Source of the DNA: Panulirus ornatus
Lineage: Eukaryota; Arthropoda; Malacostraca; Decapoda; Palinuridae
Length of the DNA stretch: 64,000 nt
Reading direction: 5' to 3'
NCBI RefSeq assembly: GCF_036320965.1
Contig: NC_092240.1
Location: 15,238,501-15,302,500 of the forward strand
The notes under the pieces were generated by a model. The model had not been told where the DNA came from, ran no database searches, and worked only from the letters and a program-made list of their open reading frames with translations. The translations under genes were made by a program, and so were the position numbers. Positions 19,826 through 30,211 of this stretch are shown here, piece by piece; position 1 is the first letter of the stretch; the number at the start of each line of letters is the position of its first letter.

Positions 19826-19993
19826 GGCACGTAGCGGAGGCTGTGGTTGAAGCGGTGTGGGCACTGGCACGTAGCGGAGGCTGTGGTTGAAGCGGTGTGG
19901 GTACTGGCACGTAGGGGAGGCTGTGGTTGAAGCGGTGTGGCAACGAAGACGTAACGGAGGCTGTGGTGAAGCATTCTTCACCACAGCCTCTCC
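19826..19993. repeat. 40-bp minisatellite ending in a hairpin
   Basis: GGCACGTAGCGGAGGCTGTG starts at 19826 and its versions follow at 19866 and 19906, 40 bp apart, with a fourth diverged copy near 19946. The last copy runs into an inverted arm: GGAGGCTGTGGTGAAG at 19956-19971, loop CATT, then CTTCACCACAGCCTC at 19976-19990. Further inverted CCACCACAGCCTCCCACG follows. Confidence 0.85.
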
Positions 19994-20211
19994 AACCACC
20001 ACAGCCTCCCACGTCGTGGGGCGCTGGGACAACATCAAAGTCAGGAGTACTGTGGAAGTGTAAGGTTTGCTATGACGTGCGGAAATGTGTGCTGGGGAGA
20101 GGAAATAGAGAGAGAGAGTACAAATCTACCTATCTACGTCTACCTATGACGAGATTTTGCCTGGAGACAGAGCTAAAGAGGAGAGAGATAGAGACAGTGT
20201 AAGAGTGAGAA

Positions 20212-20331
20212 AGTGTGTGTGGGTGTGAAAAGTGTATGAAGAAACGAAGAGAGAAGAACGTGTGTGTGTGAAGGTGTGTGTGTGTGTGAAGGTGTGTGTG
20301 TGCGTGTGTGTGTGTATGTGTGTGTGTGTGG
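20212..20331. repeat. Interrupted (GT)n tract
   Basis: GT runs interrupted by GAAG and single substitutions; the longest pure runs are after 20290. Confidence 0.9.
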
Positions 20332-20839
20332 CAAAGGAATCTCTGGGTGAGGTAAACTCAGTAGGGACCTCAAGGGATCCAATACGAGACGTGAATTCTG
20401 GATATTGATAGATCATTGATATACAGCCGCTCATTAACATAGACGTTATAGACAGGATAGTTAGATGTTATAGACAGGATAGTCACATACGTGAACATAG
20501 ATGATTATGATTTAAGACTTTGCCTTAATTAAGTCCATAGGCCAAGTAGACTTACCGTTCTTCAAAATCTTCTTAACACACAACTGGCGAATTATTTCCA
20601 GTAATTCTAATCCACAGTCGATATGAGGTTGGATAATTGGCTGTTGGTTAATTAGGCTTCAGGCCTGTTATCCAACTGCCAAGGTCATTAAGGCCGTCAT
20701 GTTGTAGCCACAATGTCGGAAAATCTTCAACACCTTCGTCAGGAGTTGAGGATAATTCTAAGGCCACATACGCTCTCACTACGATTAAGAGGCCGTGTTT
20801 CTGGTGGATATACAGGAAGTGAGAGACGATTCGCAGGAG

Positions 20840-20842
<3 letters not shown>
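20332..20842. other. Unassigned sequence
   Basis: I recognise no gene. A short duplication (AGATGTTATAGACAGGATAG) lies near 20443-20482. Confidence 0.4.

Positions 20843-20886
<44 letters not shown>
20843..20886. repeat. (TG)n microsatellite
   Basis: About 22 TG units. Confidence 0.96.
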
Positions 20887-20890
<4 letters not shown>

Positions 20891-20989
20891 GGCACAATCC
20901 CGCCCGTGGTACAGAGAGAAAAGAGGGAAGAAGCCAGTGGAAGGTGAAGAGGGAAGCGGATGGAAAGGTGTGAGAATAGATACTGGAAA

Positions 20990-21123
20990 CTTGAAGAAGA
21001 AGAAGAAGAAGAAGAGGAGGAGGAAGAGGAAGAAGGGGTTGAGCTGATAGGAGGACGAAAAGAACGGGAAGGCCTCTGGAGGAAGAGACGAAAGAATAAG
21101 TAAAAAAAGAGCACTTAAAAGAA

Positions 21124-21201
<78 letters not shown>
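20990..21201. repeat. Polypurine tract ending in (GA)n
   Basis: GAAGAAGAA and GGAGGAAGAGG runs at 20995-21035, then a pure (AG)n of about 36 units at 21129-21201. Confidence 0.9.
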
Positions 21202-21204
<3 letters not shown>

Positions 21205-21249
21205 CGACAAAGAGAACCGGGAGTCCTTGCCAAGGTCGTGGACCCAAGA

Positions 21250-21600
21250 ACAAAAGCAGTCAAGTGACTACCCCCTCCTCCCTCCCGAGCCCACAATCCT
21301 CCCCCTCTCTGCCCAATACCCTGCCTCCGGCTTTAGGGGGGACACGACCTCCCCTGACAACCTACCTCCTCCGTCCACCAGGACTGGGAACCCCCGCGTC
21401 CACCTCCCTCGCCTCCTGCCTAGCCAGACCAGCCACCCCACAGTGTGTCGTGCCCACCCGCCAGCCAGCCAGCCAGCCCTCCTCCCGCCCGCCCACCCGG
21501 CCCGCACACCGCCCCCTCCTCCCTCGCGGGCCGTAGGTAACGGGCCCGCTGGTGACCCTGGGCGGCGCCAGGACGTCCTGAGAGCTCTGTGTTAACACCG
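21250..21600. other. GC-rich, C-rich island of unknown function
   Basis: This 350-bp stretch is clearly richer in G+C than its surroundings, with CpG-containing words such as CCCGCGTCCACC and TCGCGGGCCGTAG. Open frames on both strands (for example 122 codons, 21227-21595, +) are Pro- or Gly-rich, as expected from composition. A GT-type donor-like GTAGGTAACG occurs at about 21534. It could be a gene's 5' end or merely a composition island; I cannot decide. Confidence 0.4.
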
Positions 21601-22000
21601 ACACGAACTCCACCACAGCCCACACCACCACACCCAGGTCATCACAACGACGATGAACTGGACCACCTGCTCTCTACCACACCGTCGCCGTTGCCTTAGG
21701 TCATCAGCTGCTTCGCCGAACTAGACCACAAGCGTTCCTCTACTACCGCTACCCACCCAGGTCATCAGGGCGTCGAACTGGGCCACGAACACCGCTAGTC
21801 AGGTCATCCCGAAGTCGAGCCAGCTGGATCATCAGCTTTCCAACGCCGCTTCCACAAACATCACCACCTACCCAGGCCTTACCTATATATGTATGTATGT
21901 CCAAGTGAACCATTACTCACCCCCTCAGCTAAAAACTTTACTACTGTCGCTACCGAACTCCACCGTCGTCTGAGGTCCTCCCTAACACATACACAACTGC
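21601..22000. repeat. Degenerate ~70-bp tandem with CAGGTCATC core
   Basis: CAGGTCATC or TAGGTCATC recurs near 21633, 21698, 21758 and 21800, with associated GTCGAACTGG-like words. Copies are strongly diverged. Confidence 0.5.
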
Positions 22001-22318
22001 TACTCAAGTCATCGTTGGATCAGGATGGAAATCAGTGCTTTAATCAGAAAAATTTTGGGTCTTCTTTTTTTTTTCCGATACGTCTCCCTTTTGTCCAAGT
22101 TTGCCATATATAAAAAAATCAAGGGTTATAAAAGGTCGAACAGATGATCCTCTTGAAGGAAAACGGATTTCAGTAAAGCGCTCTTGGGTGCTTTTCTTTT
22201 CATTATCTACAAGTCGTCCTCAGGTTCAGACAACGGCTGACAAGGTGATGTTGGAACAGCCCCGCTTTGTCGACGGTCGAAGGTGTTTCGATAACTTAGC
22301 ATAAAAATGACCATGGGA

Positions 22319-22320
<2 letters not shown>

Positions 22321-22394
<74 letters not shown>
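22321..22394. repeat. (AT)n microsatellite
   Basis: About 37 AT units. Confidence 0.97.
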
Positions 22395-22396
<2 letters not shown>

Positions 22397-22529
22397 TGGA
22401 GATTCGAAGACGTATTTCTACACCAACTGTGGATTTAGGGGAAAGTGTATTGCGACACGAGTGATAGGAATGGGTCATAGCGAGTGTTAAAACTTTGACA
22501 GGGACGGAGGAAAGGTAGACACTCGAGGT

Positions 22530-22990
22530 AGAGTGTGTGTCTGGAGTAATGGGGGGGAGGAGAGGGAATGAGTGCGTAGTTCTGGGTATTAGAAGGATGT
22601 GTCATGTCTCCCCGTTTTCCTAAGAATGTTTGAGGACGATTTCAAGTGGATTCTATCTGATGAGACAGGAGGAAGAAAGGTAGAAAGGAATGACGTGCGT
22701 TTGGAAAAGATTTCCAGATCTCGCATATACAGAAGGCAATATCTTAGTCGAGGAAGGAGGAGGCTGGTTCCTCGATAACTGAGACGGTAAAGAAAGGTCG
22801 GCAGGTTGCCGGCAGAGCCTCAAGAAGGTCAGGAGGGGTCAAGATGGGGATTTTTGCGAGTGTGGCGGAGATTGGGAAAAGCCATAGTTCACTCGGACCT
22901 GTTGTGGTGAGGTGAAACGTGAGGCTTTTCAGAGCGTAACAGAATCACACGAAATGTGAAAACTGCGCAGAATGTCGTCATCAACTCTAA
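22530..22990 (+). pseudogene. Possible heavily decayed LINE reverse-transcriptase fragment
   Basis: GGATGTGTCATGTCTCCCCG reads Gly-Cys-x-Met-Ser-Pro in one frame, as in the LINE family 1 motif GCVMSPWLF, and is followed by frame-shifted sequence of similar order. No FADD motif remains. The assignment rests on one motif and word order, so it may be wrong. Confidence 0.3.
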
Positions 22991-23166
22991 TTAAGGAGGA
23001 GCGAATGGAGACGAATGGGTTAAATGAGAGAGAATGAAACACAAAACTAAAAGAATGAAGTAGAAGCCATAAGAGGATAGGCTGACGAAAATGAAGTGAT
23101 AGAAAACTGAAATATTTTGGATAGTCTGAATAGTCAAGCGCGGTTTGTAAATGGACTGAGGGACTG

Positions 23167-23167
<1 letters not shown>

Positions 23168-23212
<45 letters not shown>

Positions 23213-23217
23213 GTGTC
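23168..23217. repeat. (GT)n microsatellite
   Basis: About 25 GT units with one C interruption. Confidence 0.96.
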
Positions 23218-23529
23218 AGCGAGGTAAGATGGAGAGGAAACAGAGTGTGATGGAGGGACAGGGCGGAGGGAACATGTGCTTGTGGAAAGTGAAAGTACAG
23301 ACGAGTGCTTGTCATTATGCAAAGACTGTACGAAGCCGAGGCGACCCTGCCTGCATATGTGGTACCTCGATGAGTAGTGAAGCACCGAGTTATTGCGTGA
23401 CTACGAAGGAAAGGAAAAGAAGAGAAGGTCTGATTGATGAGACGAAGGGAAGAAGATAAAGTGAGATGAAAAGGGAAGATTAGAGCAGGAGGGAAGGGCT
23501 GGAAGGAAAGAGACGAGGAGAACAATCTC

Positions 23530-23926
<397 letters not shown>

Positions 23927-24530
23927 GTCATTATAAACGAACACACATGGACAAACGCACACACAATATAATGGCAATTATTGCAGTAAGACACATGTGT
24001 CTCACAGATAAGTTCGTTCTAAATTCTTGGGAGGGAGGCTGCAGTTATACAGACAGACAGACTGAGGAGAAAAGAAGATTCTCATGGAGACAGTGGGTCA
24101 CGGAGACACAAGTTCTTGGAATGTGTAAGGAAAAAAAATCTCTTGTACCAGCATGTCACTGAGTACGCTAGGATTGGAGGGACTGATATGCCATCACCAC
24201 TAGATCTTTCCTTCACGCAAAAGAAAATGGACACATGGAGAATATCAGACATGATAGAGCACTTGATGAGGAGACAAAAATGATCATATGATGCCTGAGT
24301 TTGATTATGAGGTACATAAGTTCATGAAAAAGATCAAACAGGATTTCAGACTGCAATAAGAGATTTAATCGTGGGAACAACAGAGTTAAGCAATTCATAA
24401 GTGAACGTAAAATGGGAATTGAGTTTTACAGTGGGAAATGGAGTAATGAATCCATGGTCAGTAAAACCAGGAAACTTTATTCTAAATTCTACGGAAGAGT
24501 GAGCTCCAGTTCTGGACAAGAGACGAATCT
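23927..24530. other. Unassigned sequence
   Basis: I recognise no gene. It lies immediately upstream of a decayed LINE and may be the unrecognisable remainder of it. Confidence 0.35.
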
Positions 24531-24534
24531 TTTG

Positions 24535-25700
24535 ACTATATGCCTCTGGACTGCCTGAAAGCATTTGACACTATTCCACATGGGAGGCTCGTAAAAAATA
24601 GATGGACCTTCTTGGCAAGGATGTAAGGGAGAAGCTCCTTTGATGGACAGATAATCACTTTATTGGACGGGTACAAAGGACGTATATCAGAGAAGCCATC
24701 ATGAAAGGGATTGGTCTTGGAACCATCGCTTATCTATGCAAATGACTCAGTAGAAGGATGGAAATTGTACCTGAAAATGTTTGCGGATGATGCCTAGGTT
24801 TAAGTGAGCAGTCTCTCGGGCGATGTGGACTGCATCACTTTACAAGGGAACCTTGACAAACACCCAAGTTGGACTGATCTACATGGTCGATGGTATTCAT
24901 CCCGAGTAAATGTAAAAGTAATCAGAATGAGATGATGTGAAATAAGACCTGGACATGACTATCAATCTAGCAGGATATAAGCTGCAGACAACTTTGTGAG
25001 AGACGGACTTAGGAGTCGATATTGTACATGATTTGTCACTGAAGCTCCACTTCAGTAGGGTTATAAATGTGACAATCTGTCTCATGGCATATATCAAGAG
25101 CTCCATTCAAGCACATGATGAAGGATACATTGAACAGAGATCTTCATTTCGTATCTTTGTATATTTGGCTTCAACTAGAACATGCGTCTCGAGTTTGGTC
25201 AGTGCACGTAGACAAGCACAGAGAACTGATAGAGAAGGTGTACAGGAGAGCAACAAAGACGATGCCAGAGATAAGAAAGATAAGTTACAGTGAGAAGTTA
25301 GAAGCCATGAAATCTATCCATGAAGGGAAGATAGAGGAGTAAGGTGTGACTTGATCACATACTTTAAGTTTTTTAACCAGTTTGAAGACATCATCAGCTA
25401 ACAGTTTATGCGGAAAATGCAAAGACTGAGCAACCAGAGATCATAAGATGAAATTATCAAGAAAGTTGTAACAAAATATGTAAAATACTTTTACAGCGTG
25501 AGAGTAAGGGATGAATTGTTACAAAATATGTGAGATACTTGCATAGTATATGAGTTAGGTCTGAATGGAATAAAGTAAGCGATGCGAGTGTTCATTCTGA
25601 CAGCATCCAAAAGTCTAAAGATTGTTGTAGGATACAAAAAGTTTAAGAGGTGGGGTCCCACGGCCCCACGAGTGTGGAACTCCCTCTGCTTACTGTACAA
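24535..25700 (+). pseudogene. Decayed CR1/jockey-like LINE
   Basis: Several reverse-transcriptase landmarks appear in order on +. LDCLKAFDTIPHGRLV (about 24549) is motif A, with the catalytic Asp in its AFD core. GRVQRTYIREAIMKGIGLGT (about 24668) corresponds to the segment before motif B, and MFADDA (about 24779) is motif C. Near 25170 LEHASRVWSVHVDKHRELIE and VYRRATK match the conserved post-RT segment. At 25640 RWGPTAPRVWNSL matches the usual C-terminal block. Several frameshifts and stops separate these pieces, so it is non-functional. Confidence 0.72.
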
Positions 25701-25709
25701 AAAAGGCAA

Positions 25710-25711
<2 letters not shown>

Positions 25712-25751
<40 letters not shown>
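25712..25751. repeat. (CA)n microsatellite at LINE end
   Basis: About 20 CA units, directly after the decayed LINE C-terminal block. Confidence 0.96.
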
Positions 25752-25753
<2 letters not shown>

Positions 25754-25984
25754 CACTCATTTCACTCACAAATCATAAAACAAACTCCTGTCATGCGTTT
25801 TTGTTTAACTCTTGTCGTAAATGAGTGAGCCTGAGAACCCTGACATGTGTTCCCATACGCCCGTCCACATATGAACAAGTGGAGACACAGACAGACAGAC
25901 AGTGTTACATAAATGACGGGATAGGCACTTGTCCTCATGTTATGTTATCAAAGGCATCATCACTATGATCACCATAAGGCCACA

Positions 25985-26375
25985 AGGAGAGCATCACCAT
26001 CATCGCCTTTAGCACCACCTGATCCGCCTTCATTGTCCTCACCATCACCACCAACATCACCAACATCTTCTTTACCATCACTAGTGTCACTATCATATCT
26101 CCCATCACCATCATCGTTCTCACCATCACTATCATCGTCCTCACCATCACTATCATCGTCCTCACCATCACCACCATCGTCCTTACCATCACTAGTGTCA
26201 CTATCATATCTCCCATTACCACCATCGTTCTCACCATCACTATCATCGTCCTCACCATCACCACCATCGTCCTTACCATCACTAGTGTCACTATCATATC
26301 TCCCATTACCATCATCGTTCTCACCATCACTATCATCGCCCTCACCATCACTAGTGTCACTATCACACATCCTAG
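25985..26375. repeat. 21-bp-stepped ATC-rich minisatellite
   Basis: Units such as CTCACCATCACTATCATCGT repeat, punctuated by ACTAGTGTCACTATCATATC. The CTAGTG word lies at 26081, 26192, 26282 and 26351. The spacings of 111, 90 and 69 bp differ by exactly 21 bp, so the array grew and shrank in 21-bp steps. Confidence 0.85.
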
Positions 26376-26527
26376 ATCATCACAGACACAAGAAGATGAG
26401 TGCAGAGCCTCATCACCATATCTCCCATCACCACAACAATCATCATCCTTCGTTGAGCCAGAGGGAGAGGTGGGTGAGGAAGCACCTTCTGCTTAACTAA
26501 CCTAAATATCTTCTTCTACCACAATTC

Positions 26528-26572
26528 CAGACTGCAGATAACCTCGTTGTGGACCATCAGGTCTCATGTTAT
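26528..26572 (+). repeat. Single unit of the GACCATCAG dispersed repeat
   Basis: CAGATAACCTCGTTGTGGAC and CATCAGGTCTCATGTTATG match the tandem units at 39.38-39.79 kb. Confidence 0.65.
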
Positions 26573-26590
26573 GTCATTTTCATCACCATC

Positions 26591-26591
<1 letters not shown>

Positions 26592-26668
<77 letters not shown>
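26592..26668. repeat. (TA)n microsatellite
   Basis: About 38 TA units immediately right of the single GACCATCAG unit and short CATCACCATC. Confidence 0.97.
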
Positions 26669-26671
<3 letters not shown>

Positions 26672-26754
26672 CATGGCAACCACCACAGCTCCTCCCCTCC
26701 CTGACGATAGCATGTGGGTGACCCTGAACCCTGACCTTAAATTGTTGTAGCTGA

Positions 26755-27030
26755 TGTGTTGGATCATCCCCCACCCCACTATCCTAACCCCCCCCCGACC
26801 CCCAAGCCTGCCTCCCCCACACCCCCCCACCCTGCTCCTCTTCTCCCTCCCACCCCTCATCGCCTTCCTCCTCCCTTCCTCCTGTCCTTCCTTTCCCACC
26901 CCCTTCCTAGCTCCCGCCTTCCCCTACTCCCCTTTCCTTCTTCCATCCGTCCTGCCCCTCACCTTCCATCACGGTTAAGGAGAAGAGGGAGGGAGGGAGG
27001 GAGGTCGATGTCTGTTCTGGAGGAACGTCG
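26755..27030. other. Polypyrimidine, C-rich stretch
   Basis: C-runs and CCT/CTC-rich sequence on + (for example CTAACCCCCCCCCGACCCCC). It continues into the (CT)n tract. Long proline-rich open frames here are composition artefacts. Confidence 0.75.
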
Positions 27031-27032
<2 letters not shown>

Positions 27033-27096
<64 letters not shown>

Positions 27097-27111
27097 CTCT
27101 CTCTCTCTCTC
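27033..27111. repeat. (CT)n microsatellite
   Basis: About 39 CT units with one G interruption near 27094. Confidence 0.97.
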
Positions 27112-27700
27112 CCTCCCGTTAGGCCCGCGTCACGACAAAATCTTAAACACCTGGTGTGTCCAACACCCACCTGTACCCACAGCTACCCCACCACCACCAT
27201 CACCATCACCACTACCACCACCACCACCACAGCAGCCACCACCTACACCACCTACACCGCCCAAAACCCCACCACCAACATCATATCCCTACCACAAAAA
27301 CGTCAGGAACATGAACACCCCAGGCCACAGTAGCAGCGACGGTACATACATCACTCTCACGTCAACAATACCCACTCTAGATCAACCGTTGAGGACGGTG
27401 TTCTAGCTGCCCTCTGGTGGCCGTGCGCTGACCTTGCTGGATCATTGCCAGAATCTCCCATGGCCGCGGCAGAGAAGGCCGTCTTTGTATGCCTCTGGTG
27501 GTCTCTCACACACACACACACACAGCGCCGGTGGGTAAGCACTCACTCACTTGTATATACACAACTGTATCTCCCTTTTTTTTTCTCCCCCTCGCACCTC
27601 CCAAGATTTCACTACGTCAACTCCACACTTACGTTGTCGTAAGTCTGATTTCCAAAGATTAGCCTCATGTAAACGAGGAGTTTTTAGCCTTAAATTTGAA
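27112..27700. other. Unassigned sequence with CCA-rich part
   Basis: An imperfect (CCA)n run lies at 27186-27260. I recognise no gene in the remainder. Confidence 0.4.
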
Positions 27701-27900
27701 ATATTGGTTGTCTAGATTGAGGTATAGACGAAGCATTTCAGTGAGAGAATGGGTGAAGGGCAAGTATAGAGCGTACAGTGGGCGCAGTATATTGACACAG
27801 GAGGGTGACAGGTGGGCCCAAGTGGGGCCCAGGGACTCAAAGGGGCCAACCCCCTCCTCCCGTCCGGAGGGAGGGAGGTCGAGATTACATCAAATACAAG
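27700..27900 (+). repeat. Dispersed GGGCCC-family repeat, copy 2
   Basis: ATATTGGTTGTCTAGATTGA, AGCATTTCAGTGAGAGAATG, CAGTATATTGACACAGGAGG and GGGCCCAAGTGGGGCCCAGG occur in the same order as at 9.5 kb. It adjoins a fragment of another repeat and then LINE copy B. Confidence 0.75.
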
Positions 27901-27962
27901 AGCACTTTCGTGTAATGATCACATCGTCAGGGGAAATACAAGAAAGAGATAGAAGACATAGA
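27901..27962 (+). repeat. Fragment of the CCTATGAG-family repeat
   Basis: GCACTTTCGTGTAATGATCA and CATCGTCAGGGGA match the minus-strand copy at 33.83-33.90 kb (GTGCACTTTCGTGTCATAAT, CATTATCAGGGGA). It ends at the 5' truncation point of LINE copy B. Confidence 0.7.
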
Positions 27963-27987
27963 ACCTGAGGGTTGGCGGAGTGCGTGC

Positions 27988-29331
27988 GTGGTGCCATTGT
28001 ACAGAGGCAAAGGGGATAAGAGTGAGTGCTCAAATTACAGAGGTATAAGTTTGTTGAGTATTCCTGGTAAATTATATGGGAGGGTATTGATTGAGAGGGT
28101 GAAGGCATGTACAGAGCATCAGATTGGGGAAGAGCAGTGTGGTTTCAGAAGTGGTAGAGGATGTGTGGATCAGGTGTTTGCTTTGAAGAATGTATGTGAG
28201 AAATACTTAGAAAAGCAAATGGATTTGTATGTAGCATTTATGGATCTGGAGAAGGCATATGATAGAGTTGATAGAGATGCTCTGTGGAAGGTATTAAGAA
28301 TATATGGTGTGGGAGGCAAGTTGATAGAAGCAGTGAAAAGTTTTTATCGAGGATGTAAGGCATGTGTACGTGTAGGAAGAGAGGAAAGTGATTGGTTCTC
28401 AGTGAATGTAGGTTTGCGGCAGGGGTGTGTGATGTCTCCATGGTTGTTTAATTTGTTTATGGATGGGGTTCTTAGGGAGGTGAATGCAAGAGTTTTGGAA
28501 AGAGGGGCAAGTATGAAGTCTGTTGGGGATGAGAGAGCTTGGGAAGTGAGTCAGTTGTTGTTCGCTGACGATACAGCGCTGGTGGCTGATTCATGTGAGA
28601 AACTGCAGAAGCTGGTGACTGAGTTTGGTAAAGTGTGTGAAAGAAGAAAGTTAAGAGTAAATGTGAATAAGAGCAAGGTTATTAGTTACAGTAGGGTTGA
28701 GGGTCAAGTCAATTGGGAGGTAAGTTTGAATGGAGAAAAACTGGAGGAGGTAAAGTGTTTTAGATATCTGGGAGTGGATCTGGCAGCGGATGGAAACATG
28801 GAAGCGGAAGTGGATCATACGGTGGGGGAGGGGGCGAAAATTCTGGGAGCCTTGAAGAATGTGTGGAAGTCGAGAACATTATCTCGGAAAGCAAAAATGG
28901 GTATGTTTGAAGGAATAGTGGTTCCAACAATGTTGTATAGTTGCGAGGCGTGGGCTATGGATAGAGTTGTGCGCAGGAGGATGGATGTGCTGGAAATGAG
29001 ATGTTTGAGGACAGTGTGTGGTGTGAGGTGGTTTGATCGAGTAAGTAACGTAAGGGTAAGAGAGATGTGTGGAAATAAAAAGAGCGTGGTTGAGAGAGCA
29101 GAAGAGGGTGTTTTGAAATGGTTTGGGTACATGGAGAGAATGAGTGAGGAAAGATTGACCGAGAGGATATATGTGTCGGAGGTGGAGGGAACGAGGAGAA
29201 GTGGGAGACCAAATTGGATGTGGAAAGATGGAGTGAAAAAGATTTTGTGTGATCGGGGCCTGAACATGCAGGAGGGTGAAAGGAGGGCAAGGAATAGAGT
29301 GAATTGGATCGATGTAGTATACCGGGGTTGA
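27988..29331 (+). CDS. Partial retrotransposon reverse transcriptase (copy B)
   Basis: A 447-residue uninterrupted frame covers most of the RT domain and the whole C-terminus. In order: NYRGISLLSIPGKLYGRVL (about 17-35), the palm-entry motif; FMDLEKAYDRVDRD (about 84-97), motif A with catalytic Asp; GLRQGCVMSPWLFNLFMDG (about 142-160), motif B; LLFADDTALVA (FADD about 192-195), motif C with the paired Asp; then GVDLAADGNMEAEVD, the thumb-like region, and RSGRPNWMWKDG near the end. The endonuclease and the N-terminal KAGKAAGLDG motif are absent through truncation. The frame starts at a GTG with no real initiation context. It is the longest unbroken coding fragment of this LINE here, consistent with recent insertion. 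Confidence 0.92.
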   Translation: MVPLYRGKGDKSECSNYRGISLLSIPGKLYGRVLIERVKACTEHQIGEEQCGFRSGRGCVDQVFALKNVCEKYLEKQMDLYVAFMDLEKAYDRVDRDALWKVLRIYGVGGKLIEAVKSFYRGCKACVRVGREESDWFSVNVGLRQGCVMSPWLFNLFMDGVLREVNARVLERGASMKSVGDERAWEVSQLLFADDTALVADSCEKLQKLVTEFGKVCERRKLRVNVNKSKVISYSRVEGQVNWEVSLNGEKLEEVKCFRYLGVDLAADGNMEAEVDHTVGEGAKILGALKNVWKSRTLSRKAKMGMFEGIVVPTMLYSCEAWAMDRVVRRRMDVLEMRCLRTVCGVRWFDRVSNVRVREMCGNKKSVVERAEEGVLKWFGYMERMSEERLTERIYVSEVEGTRRSGRPNWMWKDGVKKILCDRGLNMQEGERRARNRVNWIDVVYRG

Positions 29332-29479
29332 CGTGCTGTCAGCGGATTGAATCAGGGCATGTGAAGCGTCTGGGGTAAACCATGGAAAGCTGTGTAGGTA
29401 TGTATATTTGCGTGTGTGGACGTATGTATATACATGTGTATGGGGGTGGGTTGGGCCATTTCTTTCGTCTGTTTCCTTG

Positions 29480-29507
29480 CGCTACCTCGCAAACGCGGGA
29501 GACAGCG
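29480..29507 (+). other. LINE family 1 3'-terminal stem-loop (copy B)
   Basis: CGCT, AC, CTCGC, loop AAAC, GCGGG, AGAC, AGCG: fully paired inner and outer helices. Confidence 0.75.
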
Positions 29508-29518
29508 ACAAAGAAAAA

Positions 29519-29527
<9 letters not shown>

Positions 29528-29596
<69 letters not shown>
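29528..29596. repeat. (AT)n microsatellite after LINE copy B
   Basis: About 34 AT units directly after the A-run. Confidence 0.97.
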
Positions 29597-29598
<2 letters not shown>

Positions 29599-29654
29599 AG
29601 TCTTACCTTGCTTCTGTATTATACAAATGTCATCAGTGTTGTCTCTGTTTTGTC

Positions 29655-29850
29655 TAACAGCAAGAGGGGGTCCCTGTGAGTCCCTGGGCCCACAGAGACC
29701 CCACTTGTCACCCTCGTACGTCGATGTATTCCACCCACTGTATGCCTTATACTTGCCTCCACGTATCCCCAGCCATGTCCCCTTTCTCCCATTCTATAAC
29801 TAGAAACACAATGTCTATGTATACTCAGAATAAAACACTGCACATGCTGA
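29655..29850 (-). repeat. Dispersed GGGCCC-family repeat, inverted copy
   Basis: The minus strand contains CAGGGACTCACAGGGACCCC after a GGGCCCAG, GTGGAGGCAAGTATAAGGCA and a TACATAGACATTGTG block. One GGGCCC of the pair survives. Confidence 0.6.
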
Positions 29851-30069
29851 AGTAGTCAGGCTTTATAAATTATTTTTTTTTTCGTTTTATAATATCTTTT
29901 GTTTAGATATTTACATAAACAAATGATTTATGACCCCCTCTCTCTCTCTCGTCGAAAGTACTTGGGTGTTCTGGTCAAGTATCTGGGTAGTGCATTGTTG
30001 GGGTTAAACTCCTTAAAGCACTACGGTACTACCTTGGAGTGCGATGGCCCCGATCCTTTGACCTGACCT

Positions 30070-30210
30070 CTGCAGATAAGACCAATGGACACGCCATCGT
30101 GCTCAAAGAACCGTGCCTTCGTGTTAAAGGATCGTAACCTCGTGCTCAAGGATCGAACCTTCGTGCTCAAGGATAATACCATTGCGTTTAAGGATCGTAA
30201 TACCTTACTT
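30070..30210. repeat. TTGAGCACGA-core minisatellite, second locus
   Basis: Read on the minus strand as at 3.2 kb, about five units of roughly 21-24 bp contain CCTTGAGCACGA, with ACGATCC instead of ACGACC. Flanking TTTGACCTGACCTCTG matches flanks of the other loci. It directly adjoins the old LINE copy G. Confidence 0.75.
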
Positions 30211-30211
30211 T

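Larger units (their letters stand above)
27968..29527 (+). mobile_element. LINE family 1, copy B (5'-truncated)
   Basis: Homology to copy C starts at TGAGGGTTGGCGG, upstream of RT motif A. The copy is complete through the stop codon (29329-29331), a roughly 180-bp 3' UTR, the terminal stem-loop and a 14-base A-run. It is followed at once by (AT)n, but its 5' side abuts another repeat, not (AT)n. Sequence is almost identical to C, with scattered substitutions. Confidence 0.92.

Noticed and set aside
26756..27406. 216-codon proline/serine-rich frame
   Set aside because: It crosses a C-rich stretch, a (CT)n tract and a CCA-rich stretch; no motif persists outside low-complexity sequence.
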